From the NCBI GenBank assembly GCA_031256125.1, contig JAIRRE010000074.1, positions 1-11,629 on the forward strand: DNA of 11,629 nt. The letters run 5' to 3'. A program made the translations under genes and the position numbers. A model generated the notes under the pieces. That model was not told the origin of the DNA. It was given only the letters and a program-made list of their open reading frames with translations, and made no database searches. Within the stretch, counting starts at the first letter, position 1. The number at the start of each line of letters is the position of its first letter. This DNA is from Burkholderiaceae bacterium. Lineage in GTDB: Bacteria; Pseudomonadota; Gammaproteobacteria; Burkholderiales; Burkholderiaceae_C. This document shows, piece after piece, positions 1-6,645 of the stretch.

Positions 1-110
1 GCAATATAGGTTAGCCGGGTTACCTGGATAGACAGCGAAATTCAGTTATGAAATTCCGCATAGAGAATTTTAATTATTAATATATTGATATGCAATGATA
101 AAAAATAAAT

Positions 111-151
111 CTTATATAAGACACAAGAATAGACTTTAGTCTTATACAAGA
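111..151. repeat. Tandem operator-like repeats upstream of aceA
   Basis: The 11-mer CTTATATAAGA at 111-121 recurs as CTTATACAAGA at 141-151 (10 of 11 identical), offset by exactly 30 bp, about three helical turns. The first copy contains a perfect 10-bp palindrome (111-120). Between them lies AGACT-TT-AGTCT (131-142). A second inverted pairing, TATAAGAC (115-122) with GTCTTATA (139-146), spans the element. This arrangement is typical of a dimeric regulator binding cooperatively to one face of the helix. The regulator's identity is unknown; the role is inferred from geometry and position. Confidence 0.5.
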
Positions 152-158
152 GTATCAT
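130..158 (+). promoter_or_regulatory. Candidate sigma-70 promoter of aceA
   Basis: TAGACT (130-135, 4 of 6 matches to TTGACA) is separated by 17 nt from TATCAT (153-158, 5 of 6 matches to TATAAT). The operator-like repeat at 141-151 lies in the spacer and the AGACT/AGTCT dyad overlaps the -35 box, so a bound regulator could block or remodel the promoter. Transcription would start near 165, giving a leader of about 125 nt. Other hexamers in this AT-rich stretch cannot be excluded. Confidence 0.4.
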
Positions 159-289
159 GCAACCCATGACGCTGGTGGTTGGGCGGTGGTTGAGGCTTGG
201 GCCGGAGTGATTCCGGGAGAGGCTTTCGCACGCTGCCGCAAGTGCATCTGTTTTCCGTTTTCCCTTGACTCTCAACCTGGAGATTTCTC
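159..289 (+). other. aceA leader region with small repeats
   Basis: The stretch between the candidate promoter and aceA holds no gene. It contains a direct repeat GGTGGTTG at 174-181 and 185-192 (11-bp offset) and a short hairpin CCGGA-GTGAT-TCCGG at 202-216. Another small inverted repeat, TCATG/CATGA, sits at 155-169. A Shine-Dalgarno GGAG at 279-282 lies 7 nt before the aceA ATG. The composition changes sharply from AT-rich (about 55-155) to GC-rich here. No known riboswitch was recognised. Confidence 0.35.
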
Positions 290-1606
290 ATGACTGAACT
301 GACCCGTCAACAGCAAATTGCGGCCTTGGAAAAGGACTGGGCCGCCAACCCGCGCTGGAAAGGCATCCAGCGCGGTTACAGCGCCGCCGACGTGGTGCGG
401 CTGCGCGGCAGCATTCAGCCTGAATGCACGCTGGCACAGCGCGGCGCCGAAAAGCTGTGGGCCAAGATCAATGGCGGCGCCAAGAAGGGCTATGTCAACG
501 CCTTCGGCGCCATCACCGCCGGACAGGCCATGCAGCAGGCCAAGGCCGGGCTGGAAGCGGTGTACCTGTCGGGCTGGCAAGTAGCCGCAGACGGCAACAC
601 CAGCGAGACCATGTACCCCGACCAGTCGCTGTACGCCTACGACTCGGTGCCGACCATGGTGCGCCGCATCAACAACACCTTCAAGCGCGCCGACGAGATT
701 CAATGGTCGCGCGGCGTGAACCCCGGCGACAAGGAATTCATCGACTACTTTTTGCCGATCGTGGCCGACGCTGAAGCGGGCTTTGGCGGCGTGCTCAACG
801 CCTTCGAACTGATGAAGAACATGATCGTCGCCGGCGCGGCGGGCGTGCATTACGAGGACCAGCTTGCCGCCGTCAAAAAGTGCGGCCACATGGGCGGAAA
901 GGTATTGGTGCCCACGCGCGAGGCGGTCGAAAAACTGATTGCCGCGCGCTTTGCCGCCGACGTGATGGGCGTGCCCACCATCGTGCTGGCGCGCACCGAC
1001 GCCGAAGCGGCCAACCTGCTGACCAGCGACCACGACGCCAACGATAAGCCGTTCCTGACCGGCGAGCGCACGCAGGAAGGCTTTTACCGCGTCAAGAACG
1101 GCCTGGAGCAAGCCATCAGCCGCGGCGTGGCCTACGCGCCCTATGCCGATCTGGTGTGGTGCGAAACCGGCACGCCCGACTTGGGCTTTGCCCGCGAATT
1201 TGCGCAAGGCGTACACGCCAAGGCCCCGGGCAAATTGCTGGCCTACAACTGCTCGCCCTCGTTCAACTGGAAAAAGAATCTGGACGACAAAACCATCGCC
1301 AAGTTCCAGGACGAACTTGCGGCCATGGGCTACAAGTACCAGTTCATCACGCTGGCGGGCATTCATATCAACTGGTACCGCAGCTTTGAATTCGCGCGCG
1401 CCTACGCCGGCGGTGAAGGCATGAAGCACTACGTCAACATGGTGCAAGAGCCTGAATTCGCGGCGCGCGAACAGGGCTACACGTTCGTGTCGCACCAGCA
1501 GGAAGTCGGCGCGGGATACTTCGACGACGTGACCACCGTCATCCAGGGCGGCTCCTCCAGCGTCAAGGCGCTCACCGGCTCGACCGAGGAAGCGCAGTTC
1601 CACTGA
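290..1606 (+). CDS. aceA: Isocitrate lyase
   Basis: This cytosolic enzyme cleaves isocitrate to glyoxylate and succinate, the first step of the glyoxylate shunt, allowing growth on acetate, fatty acids and other C2 sources. The 438-residue protein matches the family in length and motifs: [10 protein letters not shown] at 94-103, the acidic metal-binding stretch DAEAGFGG at 160-167, the catalytic KKCGHMGGK with Cys198, and [10 protein letters not shown] in the C-terminal half. The ATG at 290 has a GGAG Shine-Dalgarno 7 nt upstream and gives the expected N-terminus. The gene stands alone: an AT-rich control region with operator-like repeats precedes it and a strong hairpin terminator follows. 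Malate synthase, its pathway partner, is not in the window. Regulation by carbon source is usual for the enzyme; the regulator here is unidentified. The fold is shared with methylisocitrate lyase, but the length and KKCGH motif favour AceA. Confidence 0.97.
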   Translation: MTELTRQQQIAALEKDWAANPRWKGIQRGYSAADVVRLRGSIQPECTLAQRGAEKLWAKINGGAKKGYVNAFGAITAGQAMQQAKAGLEAVYLSGWQVAADGNTSETMYPDQSLYAYDSVPTMVRRINNTFKRADEIQWSRGVNPGDKEFIDYFLPIVADAEAGFGGVLNAFELMKNMIVAGAAGVHYEDQLAAVKKCGHMGGKVLVPTREAVEKLIAARFAADVMGVPTIVLARTDAEAANLLTSDHDANDKPFLTGERTQEGFYRVKNGLEQAISRGVAYAPYADLVWCETGTPDLGFAREFAQGVHAKAPGKLLAYNCSPSFNWKKNLDDKTIAKFQDELAAMGYKYQFITLAGIHINWYRSFEFARAYAGGEGMKHYVNMVQEPEFAAREQGYTFVSHQQEVGAGYFDDVTTVIQGGSSSVKALTGSTEEAQFH

Positions 1607-1654
1607 TCTTGGCGGCAGACCCGGCCAGTAGGGTTCGGGTCAATCGTCGGACAC

Positions 1655-1688
1655 ACAAAACAGGCCGCTTGCGAGCGGCCTGTTTTGT
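1655..1688. terminator. Bidirectional intrinsic terminator between aceA and the convergent membrane gene
   Basis: A perfect 15-bp stem (1655-1669 with 1674-1688) closes on a TGCG tetraloop. The outer stem reads ACAAAACAGG on the left and CCTGTTTTGT on the right, so a U-run follows the GC-rich core in both orientations. It lies 48 bp after the aceA stop and 25 bp beyond the stop of the minus-strand gene, so it can serve both convergent units. Confidence 0.9.
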
Positions 1689-1713
1689 GAGCAGAGTTGG
1701 TATTGGTGCGCGA

Positions 1714-2472
1714 TCAATGCATCTTTGACGCGGCGCGCTGCTTGAAGAGCAAAACTATCGCCAGAATAAATACGACCAGCGCCCCCGATACCGTGTAGCG
1801 GCTTAACGCCATGCCGCCTGCGTTCATGGGTTTATCGAGGAAGTCGCCAATTACGGCGCCGAGCGGGCGGGTCAACACAAAAGCAGCCCAAAACAGCGCG
1901 GTGCGCGACACTTGGGTCCAGAAATAGGCCGCTGCGATGATTAGAAGCAGCGCGCCGAACACAAAAATGCCGCCCCCGTAACCGATGCCGGCGGTATCGG
2001 CTGTCCAGTCGCCCAAAGCGGTGCCGAGCGTTTGCGAGAACGTGATGGTTAGCCAGTAAAACAATTCCGCTTTCGGCGTATCGACCGACGACACCGACAC
2101 CGTGCCCAGCGTGCGATACCACAGCAGCAGCGAAATCGCCAGTAGCGCCAGCAACATCGTCGAACCGCCCGCGTAGCCTATGCCCAGCGTGCGGTCGGCG
2201 AAATCGGCCAGCGTAGTGCCAACCGTGGTGCTGGCGACAATCGTGGCCCAGTAAAGCAAGGGATGAAATGACCGCGCGCGGATTTGCGCCGTGACCATGA
2301 CGCCGAAAATGACGGCGAAAATGAGCGTGCCCGTCAGGTAGCCCAGATTCATCGACATAGTGACGGCATCGCCGCCGGTCTCGCCGAGCGTGGTCGCCGC
2401 AATTTTCACGATCCAGAACAGCAACGTGACTTGCGGGACTTTGGCCAGCGTTTTCAGCGCATTGTCATTCAC
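1714..2472 (-). CDS. Uncharacterised 8-helix membrane protein with four internal repeats (COG4705-like)
   Basis: The 252-residue protein is almost entirely hydrophobic, with eight predicted membrane helices arranged as four helix pairs. Each odd helix carries an aligned W-x9-G-x4-D signature: W20-G30-D35, W75-G85-D90, W140-G150-D155 and W195-G205-D210, each Trp preceded by Phe or Tyr. Three copies are followed by a Gly-rich turn such as GIGYAGG or GIGYGGG. It resembles the proteins grouped as COG4705 (uncharacterised membrane-anchored proteins). Regular acidic residues at helix ends suggest transport of an ion or small solute, but no substrate can be named. The start is GTG at 2470-2472: no ATG, GTG or TTG lies between it and the in-frame stop upstream. 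No clear Shine-Dalgarno is seen. It lies 82 bp downstream of the lipoprotein gene on the same strand and may be co-transcribed with it. Confidence 0.85.
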   Translation of the reverse strand: MNDNALKTLAKVPQVTLLFWIVKIAATTLGETGGDAVTMSMNLGYLTGTLIFAVIFGVMVTAQIRARSFHPLLYWATIVASTTVGTTLADFADRTLGIGYAGGSTMLLALLAISLLLWYRTLGTVSVSSVDTPKAELFYWLTITFSQTLGTALGDWTADTAGIGYGGGIFVFGALLLIIAAAYFWTQVSRTALFWAAFVLTRPLGAVIGDFLDKPMNAGGMALSRYTVSGALVVFILAIVLLFKQRAASKMH

Positions 2473-2527
2473 TTGTTTTTTGTGGCGAAGGACATATTGA
2501 AACAGGTTTCATCCCAGTACGGTTTGG

Positions 2528-2548
2528 GCGCGAGCGCTTGACTCGCGC
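2528..2548 (-). terminator. Weak hairpin between the lipoprotein and membrane-protein genes
   Basis: GCGCGAG (2528-2534) and CTCGCGC (2542-2548) form a perfect 7-bp stem with a 7-nt loop, 7 bp past the lipoprotein stop on the minus strand. No U-run follows on that strand, so it is at best a partial terminator or an RNA-stabilising 3' hairpin inside a two-gene transcript. Confidence 0.25.
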
Positions 2549-2554
2549 GGTGAT

Positions 2555-2971
2555 TTATCGCCGCTTCCAGCCGCCACCTAGTTTCCAGTGCCCACCGGAA
2601 CCTTGGCTCCAACGGCGAGGTTCATAGCTGTAGCCGGCCCGCGGGCGTTCGTAATGGCCGCCTACCCATGAATAACGGCCACCGCTCCAATTCCAGAAGC
2701 CGCCGATCCAGATTGCACCCGCGAACGGAATCACCGGTTGCACTTCCACATACGGGGCGGGCGGCGCCATGGTGGCATAAACCGGCGCGTCGCCAGAAGC
2801 GGGGTATCCGCCGCCATAGGCATACCCTGGAGCCGCGCCAGGGTAACCCTGCTGCGCCCCGCTGGGATCGTAGTAGGGTGCAGGCGCGACAACGCACCCG
2901 GCAAGTAGTACCAGCGCACCGGCGGCAGCGCCGGCGGCTAAGGTGGTACGGGTGAAATTGCGGTTTTTCAT
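2555..2971 (-). CDS. Outer-membrane lipoprotein with YXWGXW-type repeats
   Basis: The 138-residue product has a typical lipoprotein signal: basic MKNRNFTR, a hydrophobic Ala/Leu stretch, then the lipobox LAGC with Cys26 as lipidated residue. Val at +2 predicts outer-membrane sorting. A Pro/Tyr/Gly-rich linker (about 29-80) leads to an aromatic C-terminal region with W88, W93, W95, Y100, W102 and H106, matching the WxxGxW/YXWGXW repeat family (PF12779 type), then a basic Trp/Gly-rich end (W121, W129, W135). The function of that family is not established. An in-frame GTG at 2980 would add three residues, but AAGGA at 2982-2986 is well spaced (10 nt) only for the ATG at 2971, so that ATG is preferred. 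The gene is divergent from thrS and may head a unit with the downstream membrane protein. Confidence 0.85.
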   Translation of the reverse strand: MKNRNFTRTTLAAGAAAGALVLLAGCVVAPAPYYDPSGAQQGYPGAAPGYAYGGGYPASGDAPVYATMAPPAPYVEVQPVIPFAGAIWIGGFWNWSGGRYSWVGGHYERPRAGYSYEPRRWSQGSGGHWKLGGGWKRR

Positions 2972-2980
2972 GAAGATCAC

Positions 2981-2986
2981 TTCCTT
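2981..2986 (-). promoter_or_regulatory. Ribosome binding site that decides the lipoprotein start
   Basis: On the minus strand this reads AAGGAA. It lies 10 nt before the ATG at 2971 but directly abuts the alternative GTG at 2980, which is too close to be used efficiently. Confidence 0.65.
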
Positions 2987-3057
2987 TTCGGCGTGAAATG
3001 CCGTTACCCTTTAACGCGCCAAACTGCTGGCAAGTGGACGGCACAGTAAAATCCAGC

Positions 3058-3084
3058 GCTGTCTATATGTTCCATGTAGACAGC
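3058..3084. promoter_or_regulatory. Operator-like inverted repeat in the thrS/lipoprotein divergent region
   Basis: GCTGTCTA (3058-3065) and TAGACAGC (3077-3084) are perfect 8-bp inverted arms around an 11-nt centre. The right arm contains TAGACA, the candidate -35 box of thrS. Arms centred about two helical turns apart suit a dimeric DNA-binding protein. A role in controlling thrS, the divergent lipoprotein gene or both is inferred. Confidence 0.4.
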
Positions 3085-3104
3085 CCTAAGTTCCCATAAA
3101 AAAT
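3077..3104 (+). promoter_or_regulatory. Candidate promoter of the thrS operon
   Basis: TAGACA (3077-3082, 5 of 6 to consensus) is followed after 16 nt by AAAAAT (3099-3104, 4 of 6). The start point would be near 3111, leaving a leader of roughly 60 nt before thrS. The -10 call is soft because the whole AT run at 3097-3107 offers alternatives. Confidence 0.35.
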
Positions 3105-3125
3105 TTTGCCAGGATTTCGGCAAAA
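3098..3125 (-). terminator. Possible minus-strand terminator in front of the lipoprotein gene
   Basis: TTTTGCC (3104-3110) and GGCAAAA (3119-3125) form a 7-bp stem with an 8-nt loop. Read on the minus strand it is followed by six U (3098-3103), the pattern of a weak intrinsic terminator. It would stop transcription running antisense out of thrS before it reached the lipoprotein gene. It overlaps the candidate thrS -10 element, so the dyad could instead be a protein site. Confidence 0.3.
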
Positions 3126-3169
3126 GTGCAGTTTTACCGCGCTTTTTCATTGCCGTTGAACCAACAATC

Positions 3170-5077
3170 ATGATCCAGATTACTCTTCCCGACGGTTCCC
3201 GGCGTGAATTTGCCGCGCCCGTCACGGTGGCTGAGGTAGCGCAATCTATCGGCGCAGGCTTGGCCAAGGCAGCCTTGGCGGGCCAGGTGGATGGCAAGCT
3301 GGTCGATGTCAGCGCCATCATCGACCATGACGCCAAGCTGGCCATCGTCACCGCCAAAGACGTGCAAGGGCTGGAGCTGATCCGCCACTCCACCGCGCAC
3401 CTGCTGGCTTACGCGGTCAAGACGCTGTTTCCCGATGCGCAAGTGACGATCGGCCCGGTAATCGAAAACGGCTTTTATTACGACTTCAGCTACCAGCGTC
3501 CGTTCACGCCGGAAGAGTTGCAGGCCATCGAGCAGAAGATGGCCGAGCTGGCCGCCAAAGACGAGCCGGTGGTGCGCCGCGTGCTGCCGCGCGACGAGGC
3601 GGTGGCGTATTTCAAGGGACTGGGCGAGCATTACAAGGCCGAGATCATCGGCAGCATTCCGGCGGGGCAGGAGGTTTCGCTTTACCGCGAAGGCGCGTTC
3701 GAGGATCTGTGCCGCGGCCCGCACGTGCCCAGTACCGGCAAGCTCAAATACTTCAAGCTGATGAAGGTGGCCGGGGCTTATTGGCGGGGCGACCACCGCA
3801 ACGAGATGCTCCAGCGCATCTACGGCACCGCCTGGGCCAGCAAGGAGGAACTGGGTAATTACCTGCGCATGCTCGAAGAGGCCGAAAAGCGCGATCACCG
3901 CAAGCTCGGACGCGAACTCGATCTGTTCCACATCGACGAGCATTCGCCCGGCACGGTGTTCTGGCATCCGCGCGGTTGGGTGGTCTGGCAGCAAGTGGAG
4001 CAGTACATGCGGCGCGTGTATCAGGACAACGGCTACCAGGAAGTCAAAGGGCCGCAAATCCTGGACAAATCGCTGTGGGAAAAAACCGGGCACTGGGACA
4101 AATACCGCGAAAACATGTTCACCACCGAGAGCGAAAAGCGCGACTTCGCGCTCAAGCCGATGAACTGTCCGGGACATATCCTGATCTTCAAGCAGGGCGT
4201 CAAAAGCTACCGCGATCTGCCGCTGCGCTACGGCGAATTCGGCGCCTGCCATCGGAACGAGCCTTCGGGCAGCCTGCACGGCATCATGCGCGTGCGCGCT
4301 TTTACGCAGGACGACGCTCATATCTTCTGTACCGAAGACCAGATTCAATCCGAGGTCACGACGTTTACCGCGCTGCTGCAAAAGGTCTATAAGGATTTTG
4401 GTTTCACCAACATCATCTACAAACTTTCGACGCGGCCTGAAAAGCGCATCGGTTCCGACGAAAGCTGGGATCGCGCTGAAAACGTGCTGGCCGAGGGGTT
4501 GCGCGCTTCCGGCTGCGACTTTGAATACTTGCCTGGCGAGGGCGCGTTCTATGGCCCCAAGATCGAATACACACTTAAAGATGCGCTGGGCCGCCCGTGG
4601 CAGTGCGGCACGATTCAGGTCGATCCCAACATGCCTGAGCGGCTGGACGCCGAATACGTCGGCGAGGACGGCAACCGGCACCGCCCCATCATGCTGCACC
4701 GCGTTATCGTCGGCAGCCTGGAGCGCTTCATCGGCATCCTGATCGAACAGCACGCCGGGGCGCTGCCGACCTGGCTGGCGCCGGTGCAGGCGGTGGTCAC
4801 CGGGATTACCGACGCGCAGGCCGATTACGTGCAAAATGTGGTGAAAACGCTGCGCCAGCGCGGTTTTCGGGTTGAGGCCGATCTGCGAAACGAAAAAATC
4901 ACTTATAAAATCCGCGAACACGCGCTGCAAAAGTTCCCTTACATCCTGGTCGCGGGCGACAAGGAAAAGGAAACTGGCGCTGTCGCTGTGCGTTCCCGTG
5001 GCAGAACCGATTCCGAAGTGATGTCGCTTGATGCCTTCATCGAACGGCTCACTGGAGAAATTGTTGCACGGGTGTGA
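3170..5077 (+). CDS. thrS: Threonyl-tRNA synthetase
   Basis: This class II synthetase charges tRNA-Thr and edits mis-charged Ser-tRNA-Thr. At 635 residues it has the full bacterial layout. The N-terminal TGS domain occupies about 1-61. The editing domain carries H73-S-T-A-H77 and C181-R-G-P-H185. The catalytic core includes FWHPRGW, motif 2 around [15 protein letters not shown], and motif 3 [10 protein letters not shown]. The anticodon-binding domain begins near PTWLAPVQ. Zinc ligands are Cys333 (NCPGH), His384 (DDAHIF) and His510 (MLHRV), each one less than the E. coli numbering. The start [10 protein letters not shown] agrees with relatives, although no convincing Shine-Dalgarno precedes the ATG. 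It heads a thrS-infC-rpmI-rplT operon; infC starts 24 nt after its stop. In E. coli thrS is autoregulated through a tRNA-like operator; no such fold was identified here. Confidence 0.98.
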   Translation: MIQITLPDGSRREFAAPVTVAEVAQSIGAGLAKAALAGQVDGKLVDVSAIIDHDAKLAIVTAKDVQGLELIRHSTAHLLAYAVKTLFPDAQVTIGPVIENGFYYDFSYQRPFTPEELQAIEQKMAELAAKDEPVVRRVLPRDEAVAYFKGLGEHYKAEIIGSIPAGQEVSLYREGAFEDLCRGPHVPSTGKLKYFKLMKVAGAYWRGDHRNEMLQRIYGTAWASKEELGNYLRMLEEAEKRDHRKLGRELDLFHIDEHSPGTVFWHPRGWVVWQQVEQYMRRVYQDNGYQEVKGPQILDKSLWEKTGHWDKYRENMFTTESEKRDFALKPMNCPGHILIFKQGVKSYRDLPLRYGEFGACHRNEPSGSLHGIMRVRAFTQDDAHIFCTEDQIQSEVTTFTALLQKVYKDFGFTNIIYKLSTRPEKRIGSDESWDRAENVLAEGLRASGCDFEYLPGEGAFYGPKIEYTLKDALGRPWQCGTIQVDPNMPERLDAEYVGEDGNRHRPIMLHRVIVGSLERFIGILIEQHAGALPTWLAPVQAVVTGITDAQADYVQNVVKTLRQRGFRVEADLRNEKITYKIREHALQKFPYILVAGDKEKETGAVAVRSRGRTDSEVMSLDAFIERLTGEIVARV

Positions 5078-5087
5078 TTTTTTGTTT

Positions 5088-5104
5088 AGAGGATTCCAAC
5101 CATC
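5088..5104 (+). promoter_or_regulatory. infC Shine-Dalgarno and rare ATC start codon
   Basis: AGAGGA (5088-5093) is followed after 8 nt by ATC (5102-5104). An in-frame TAG at 5087-5089 closes the frame upstream, and no ATG, GTG or TTG occurs in frame until 5243. An in-frame ATT at 5093 overlaps the Shine-Dalgarno itself and is unlikely to be used. Rare AUH starts are a known feature of infC, allowing IF3 to repress its own translation by rejecting non-canonical start codons. Confidence 0.85.
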
Positions 5105-5752
5105 GCTACCAATTTTCGTGACCGCCGCCAGCGCGAAGAGCACGCGCACCGTCTCAACCGTGAAATTACCGCTCCCGAAGTCCGCCTCAACGGCCCCAAC
5201 AATGAGCCACTCGGCATTGTTGCCCTGCAGGAAGCCCTGCGCATGGCCGGAGACATGGATGTGGACCTGGTGGAAATCGCCGCCACGGCGCACCCGCCGG
5301 TTTGCCGGTTGATGGATTACGGCAAGTTCAAATACCAGGAACAGAAAAAAGCCGCCGAGGCCAAGGCGCGCCAAACTGTGATCGAGATCAAGGAAGTCAA
5401 GTTCCGCCCCGGCACCGACGAGGGCGACTACCAGATCAAGATGCGCAATATCCGCCGCTTTCTGGGCGATGGCGACAAGGTCAAGGTTACGCTGCGGTTT
5501 CGCGGGCGCGAAATCACGCATCAGGACTTGGGCATACAGCTTTTGAACCGCATCCGCGACGACCTGGCCGACAGTATTGTGGTCGAGCAATTCCCCAAGC
5601 TCGAAGGGCGGCAGATGATTATGATGATCGCTCCCGCGCGCAAGAAGAGCGGCGGCGGGCAACAGCCGGTTCAGCCTGCGACCCAAGCCGTCAAGAAAGC
5701 GGAAGCAGCCGCTGCGGATGCTCAGTCCGCGCAGACTGCGGCGCTGGCCTGA
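5102..5752 (+). CDS. infC: Translation initiation factor IF-3
   Basis: IF3 binds the 30S subunit, prevents premature 50S joining and proofreads the start codon and initiator tRNA. From the ATC start the protein has 216 residues. The N-domain includes [12 protein letters not shown] and the family signature [12 protein letters not shown] (about 68-79). A charged linker follows, then the C-domain with [17 protein letters not shown] and RFRGRE motifs and GRQMIM near 170-180. Starting at the first ATG (5243) would delete 47 residues that align with the N-domain, so ATC is the true start. After the family's usual end (APARK), a tail of about 36 residues rich in Ala and Gln (about 181-216) extends the protein well beyond the roughly 180 residues usual for IF3. 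The gene is the second in the thrS operon. The rare start implies IF3 autoregulation as in E. coli. Confidence 0.96.
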   Translation: MATNFRDRRQREEHAHRLNREITAPEVRLNGPNNEPLGIVALQEALRMAGDMDVDLVEIAATAHPPVCRLMDYGKFKYQEQKKAAEAKARQTVIEIKEVKFRPGTDEGDYQIKMRNIRRFLGDGDKVKVTLRFRGREITHQDLGIQLLNRIRDDLADSIVVEQFPKLEGRQMIMMIAPARKKSGGGQQPVQPATQAVKKAEAAAADAQSAQTAALA

Positions 5753-5787
5753 CGGGAAATCGGCGATAATCTAATACTTTGCTGGAT

Positions 5788-5953
5788 CCGGACTGAGTCC
5801 GGGTGCTAGCGAATGGGAGTTTTGCCGGACGACCGGCAAAGAGTGGGCTGACCGCCGTCAGTTCCGCTACCACAAGTGGCTCGGGGCCATCAAGGGCGCG
5901 AAGCAGGTTTCGCGCACGCCCCGCGAGCACGATCAACGATGTAATGGAGGGGC
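5788..5953 (+). promoter_or_regulatory. Structured leader between infC and rpmI
   Basis: The 205-nt gap between infC and rpmI is dense in perfect hairpins. They are CCGGAC-TGA-GTCCGG (5788-5802), TTTGCCGG-ACGA-CCGGCAAA (5821-5840), CTGAC-CGCC-GTCAG (5848-5861) and GCGCGAA-GCAGGT-TTCGCGC (5896-5915). The last is enclosed by CTCGGGGC (5880-5887) pairing with GCCCCGCGAG (5918-5927) around a bulge. GCCCC at 5918-5922 could alternatively pair with GGGGC at 5949-5953, covering part of the rpmI Shine-Dalgarno (GGAGG at 5946-5950). In other bacteria L20 represses rpmI-rplT by binding structured mRNA in this location, so the same role is inferred. None of the hairpins has a U-run, so this is not a simple terminator. 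Confidence 0.5.
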
Positions 5954-5957
5954 ATTC

Positions 5958-6161
5958 ATGCCCAAGATGAAAACCAAGAGCAGCGCGAAAAAGCGTTTTC
6001 GCGTCCGTCCCGGCGGCACCGTCAAGCGCGGTCAGGCTTTCAAGCGTCACATTCTGACCAAGAAAACCACCAAGAACAAACGCCACTTGCGCGGCGCCGT
6101 CAACGTGCATGAGACCAACCTCGGTCACGTGGCGCAGATGTTGCCTTTCGCGGGCCTGTAA
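5958..6161 (+). CDS. rpmI: 50S ribosomal protein L35
   Basis: This small basic protein of the large ribosomal subunit has 67 residues, normal for L35. It begins with the diagnostic [14 protein letters not shown] and continues with [14 protein letters not shown] and KRHLRG. A strong Shine-Dalgarno (GGAGGGG, 5946-5952) lies 5 nt before the ATG. It is third in the operon and is separated from infC by the structured spacer. rplT follows after 27 nt, so the two are probably translationally linked, as in E. coli where L20 controls both. Confidence 0.97.
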   Translation: MPKMKTKSSAKKRFRVRPGGTVKRGQAFKRHILTKKTTKNKRHLRGAVNVHETNLGHVAQMLPFAGL

Positions 6162-6188
6162 TCCCCCGGACGAACAAGGAGAACCGAT

Positions 6189-6545
6189 ATGCCTCGCGTT
6201 AAACGCGGCGTTACCGCACGCGCCCGTCACAAGAAAATTCTCGCCCTGGCCAAGGGCTTCCGCGGCCGCCGCGGCAACGTCTTCCGCGTCGCCAAACAGG
6301 CGGTGATGAAGGCGGGCCAGTACGCCTACCGCGACCGCCGCAACAAAAAGCGCGACTTCCGCCGCTTGTGGATCGCCCGCATCAACGCCGCCACGCGCGA
6401 ATGCGGCCTGACCTACAGCCAGTTCATCAACGGTCTGACCAAGGCCGGTATCACGCTGGACCGCAAGGTGCTGGCCGACATCGCCGTCCACGACCAGGCG
6501 GCCTTTGCCAGCATCGTGCAGCAGGTCAAAGCCCAGTTGGCCTGA
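6189..6545 (+). CDS. rplT: 50S ribosomal protein L20
   Basis: L20 is an early-assembly protein that binds 23S rRNA and in several bacteria also represses the rpmI-rplT mRNA. The 118-residue product has the usual length. A long basic N-terminal extension begins [18 protein letters not shown] and is followed by [35 protein letters not shown] and a C-terminal globular part with [10 protein letters not shown] and [17 protein letters not shown] at 6176-6182 precedes the ATG with good spacing. It is the last gene of the operon: a strong terminator begins 38 bp after its stop, and pheS, pheT and ihfA, which often follow, are not present. Confidence 0.97.
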   Translation: MPRVKRGVTARARHKKILALAKGFRGRRGNVFRVAKQAVMKAGQYAYRDRRNKKRDFRRLWIARINAATRECGLTYSQFINGLTKAGITLDRKVLADIAVHDQAAFASIVQQVKAQLA

Positions 6546-6583
6546 GGTTTACCCAAGGTTTTGGAGCTAGGCAGCTGACCAAG

Positions 6584-6645
6584 GCCAGATCGACTGCAAG
6601 CGAATGCCCGGCGTTCGCCCGCAGTCCTTCTGGCTTTTTTATTTT
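6584..6645 (+). terminator. Three-tier intrinsic terminator of the thrS-rplT operon
   Basis: Three perfect helices stack with symmetrical 2x2 internal loops: GCCAGA/TCTGGC (6584-6589 with 6629-6634), GACTGC/GCAGTC (6592-6597 with 6621-6626) and GCGAA/TTCGC (6600-6604 with 6614-6618), capped by a 9-nt loop. It is followed at once by TTTTTTATTTT (6635-6645). This is a textbook rho-independent terminator, unusually long. Confidence 0.9.

Noticed and set aside
42..275. 77-residue minus-strand frame in the aceA upstream region
   Set aside because: It has no homology that I recognise, and its sequence spans an abrupt AT/GC composition change within the aceA control region. The palindromes and candidate promoter explain the segment better.
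272..1603. 443-residue open frame on the minus strand opposite aceA
   Set aside because: The plus strand clearly encodes isocitrate lyase. The antisense frame is a by-product of GC-biased third positions and gives a low-complexity Gly/Val/His/Arg-rich translation with no recognisable domain.
2468..2496. Short ATG-started frame overlapping the GTG start of the four-repeat membrane protein on the minus strand
   Set aside because: It is only eight codons, without a ribosome site. It may be a leader peptide but nothing beyond position supports it.
3134..5686. 850-residue open frame on the minus strand opposite thrS and infC, crossing their junction
   Set aside because: Its length is striking, but it is exactly antisense to two unmistakable genes, has no recognisable domain, and long antisense frames are common opposite GC-rich genes.
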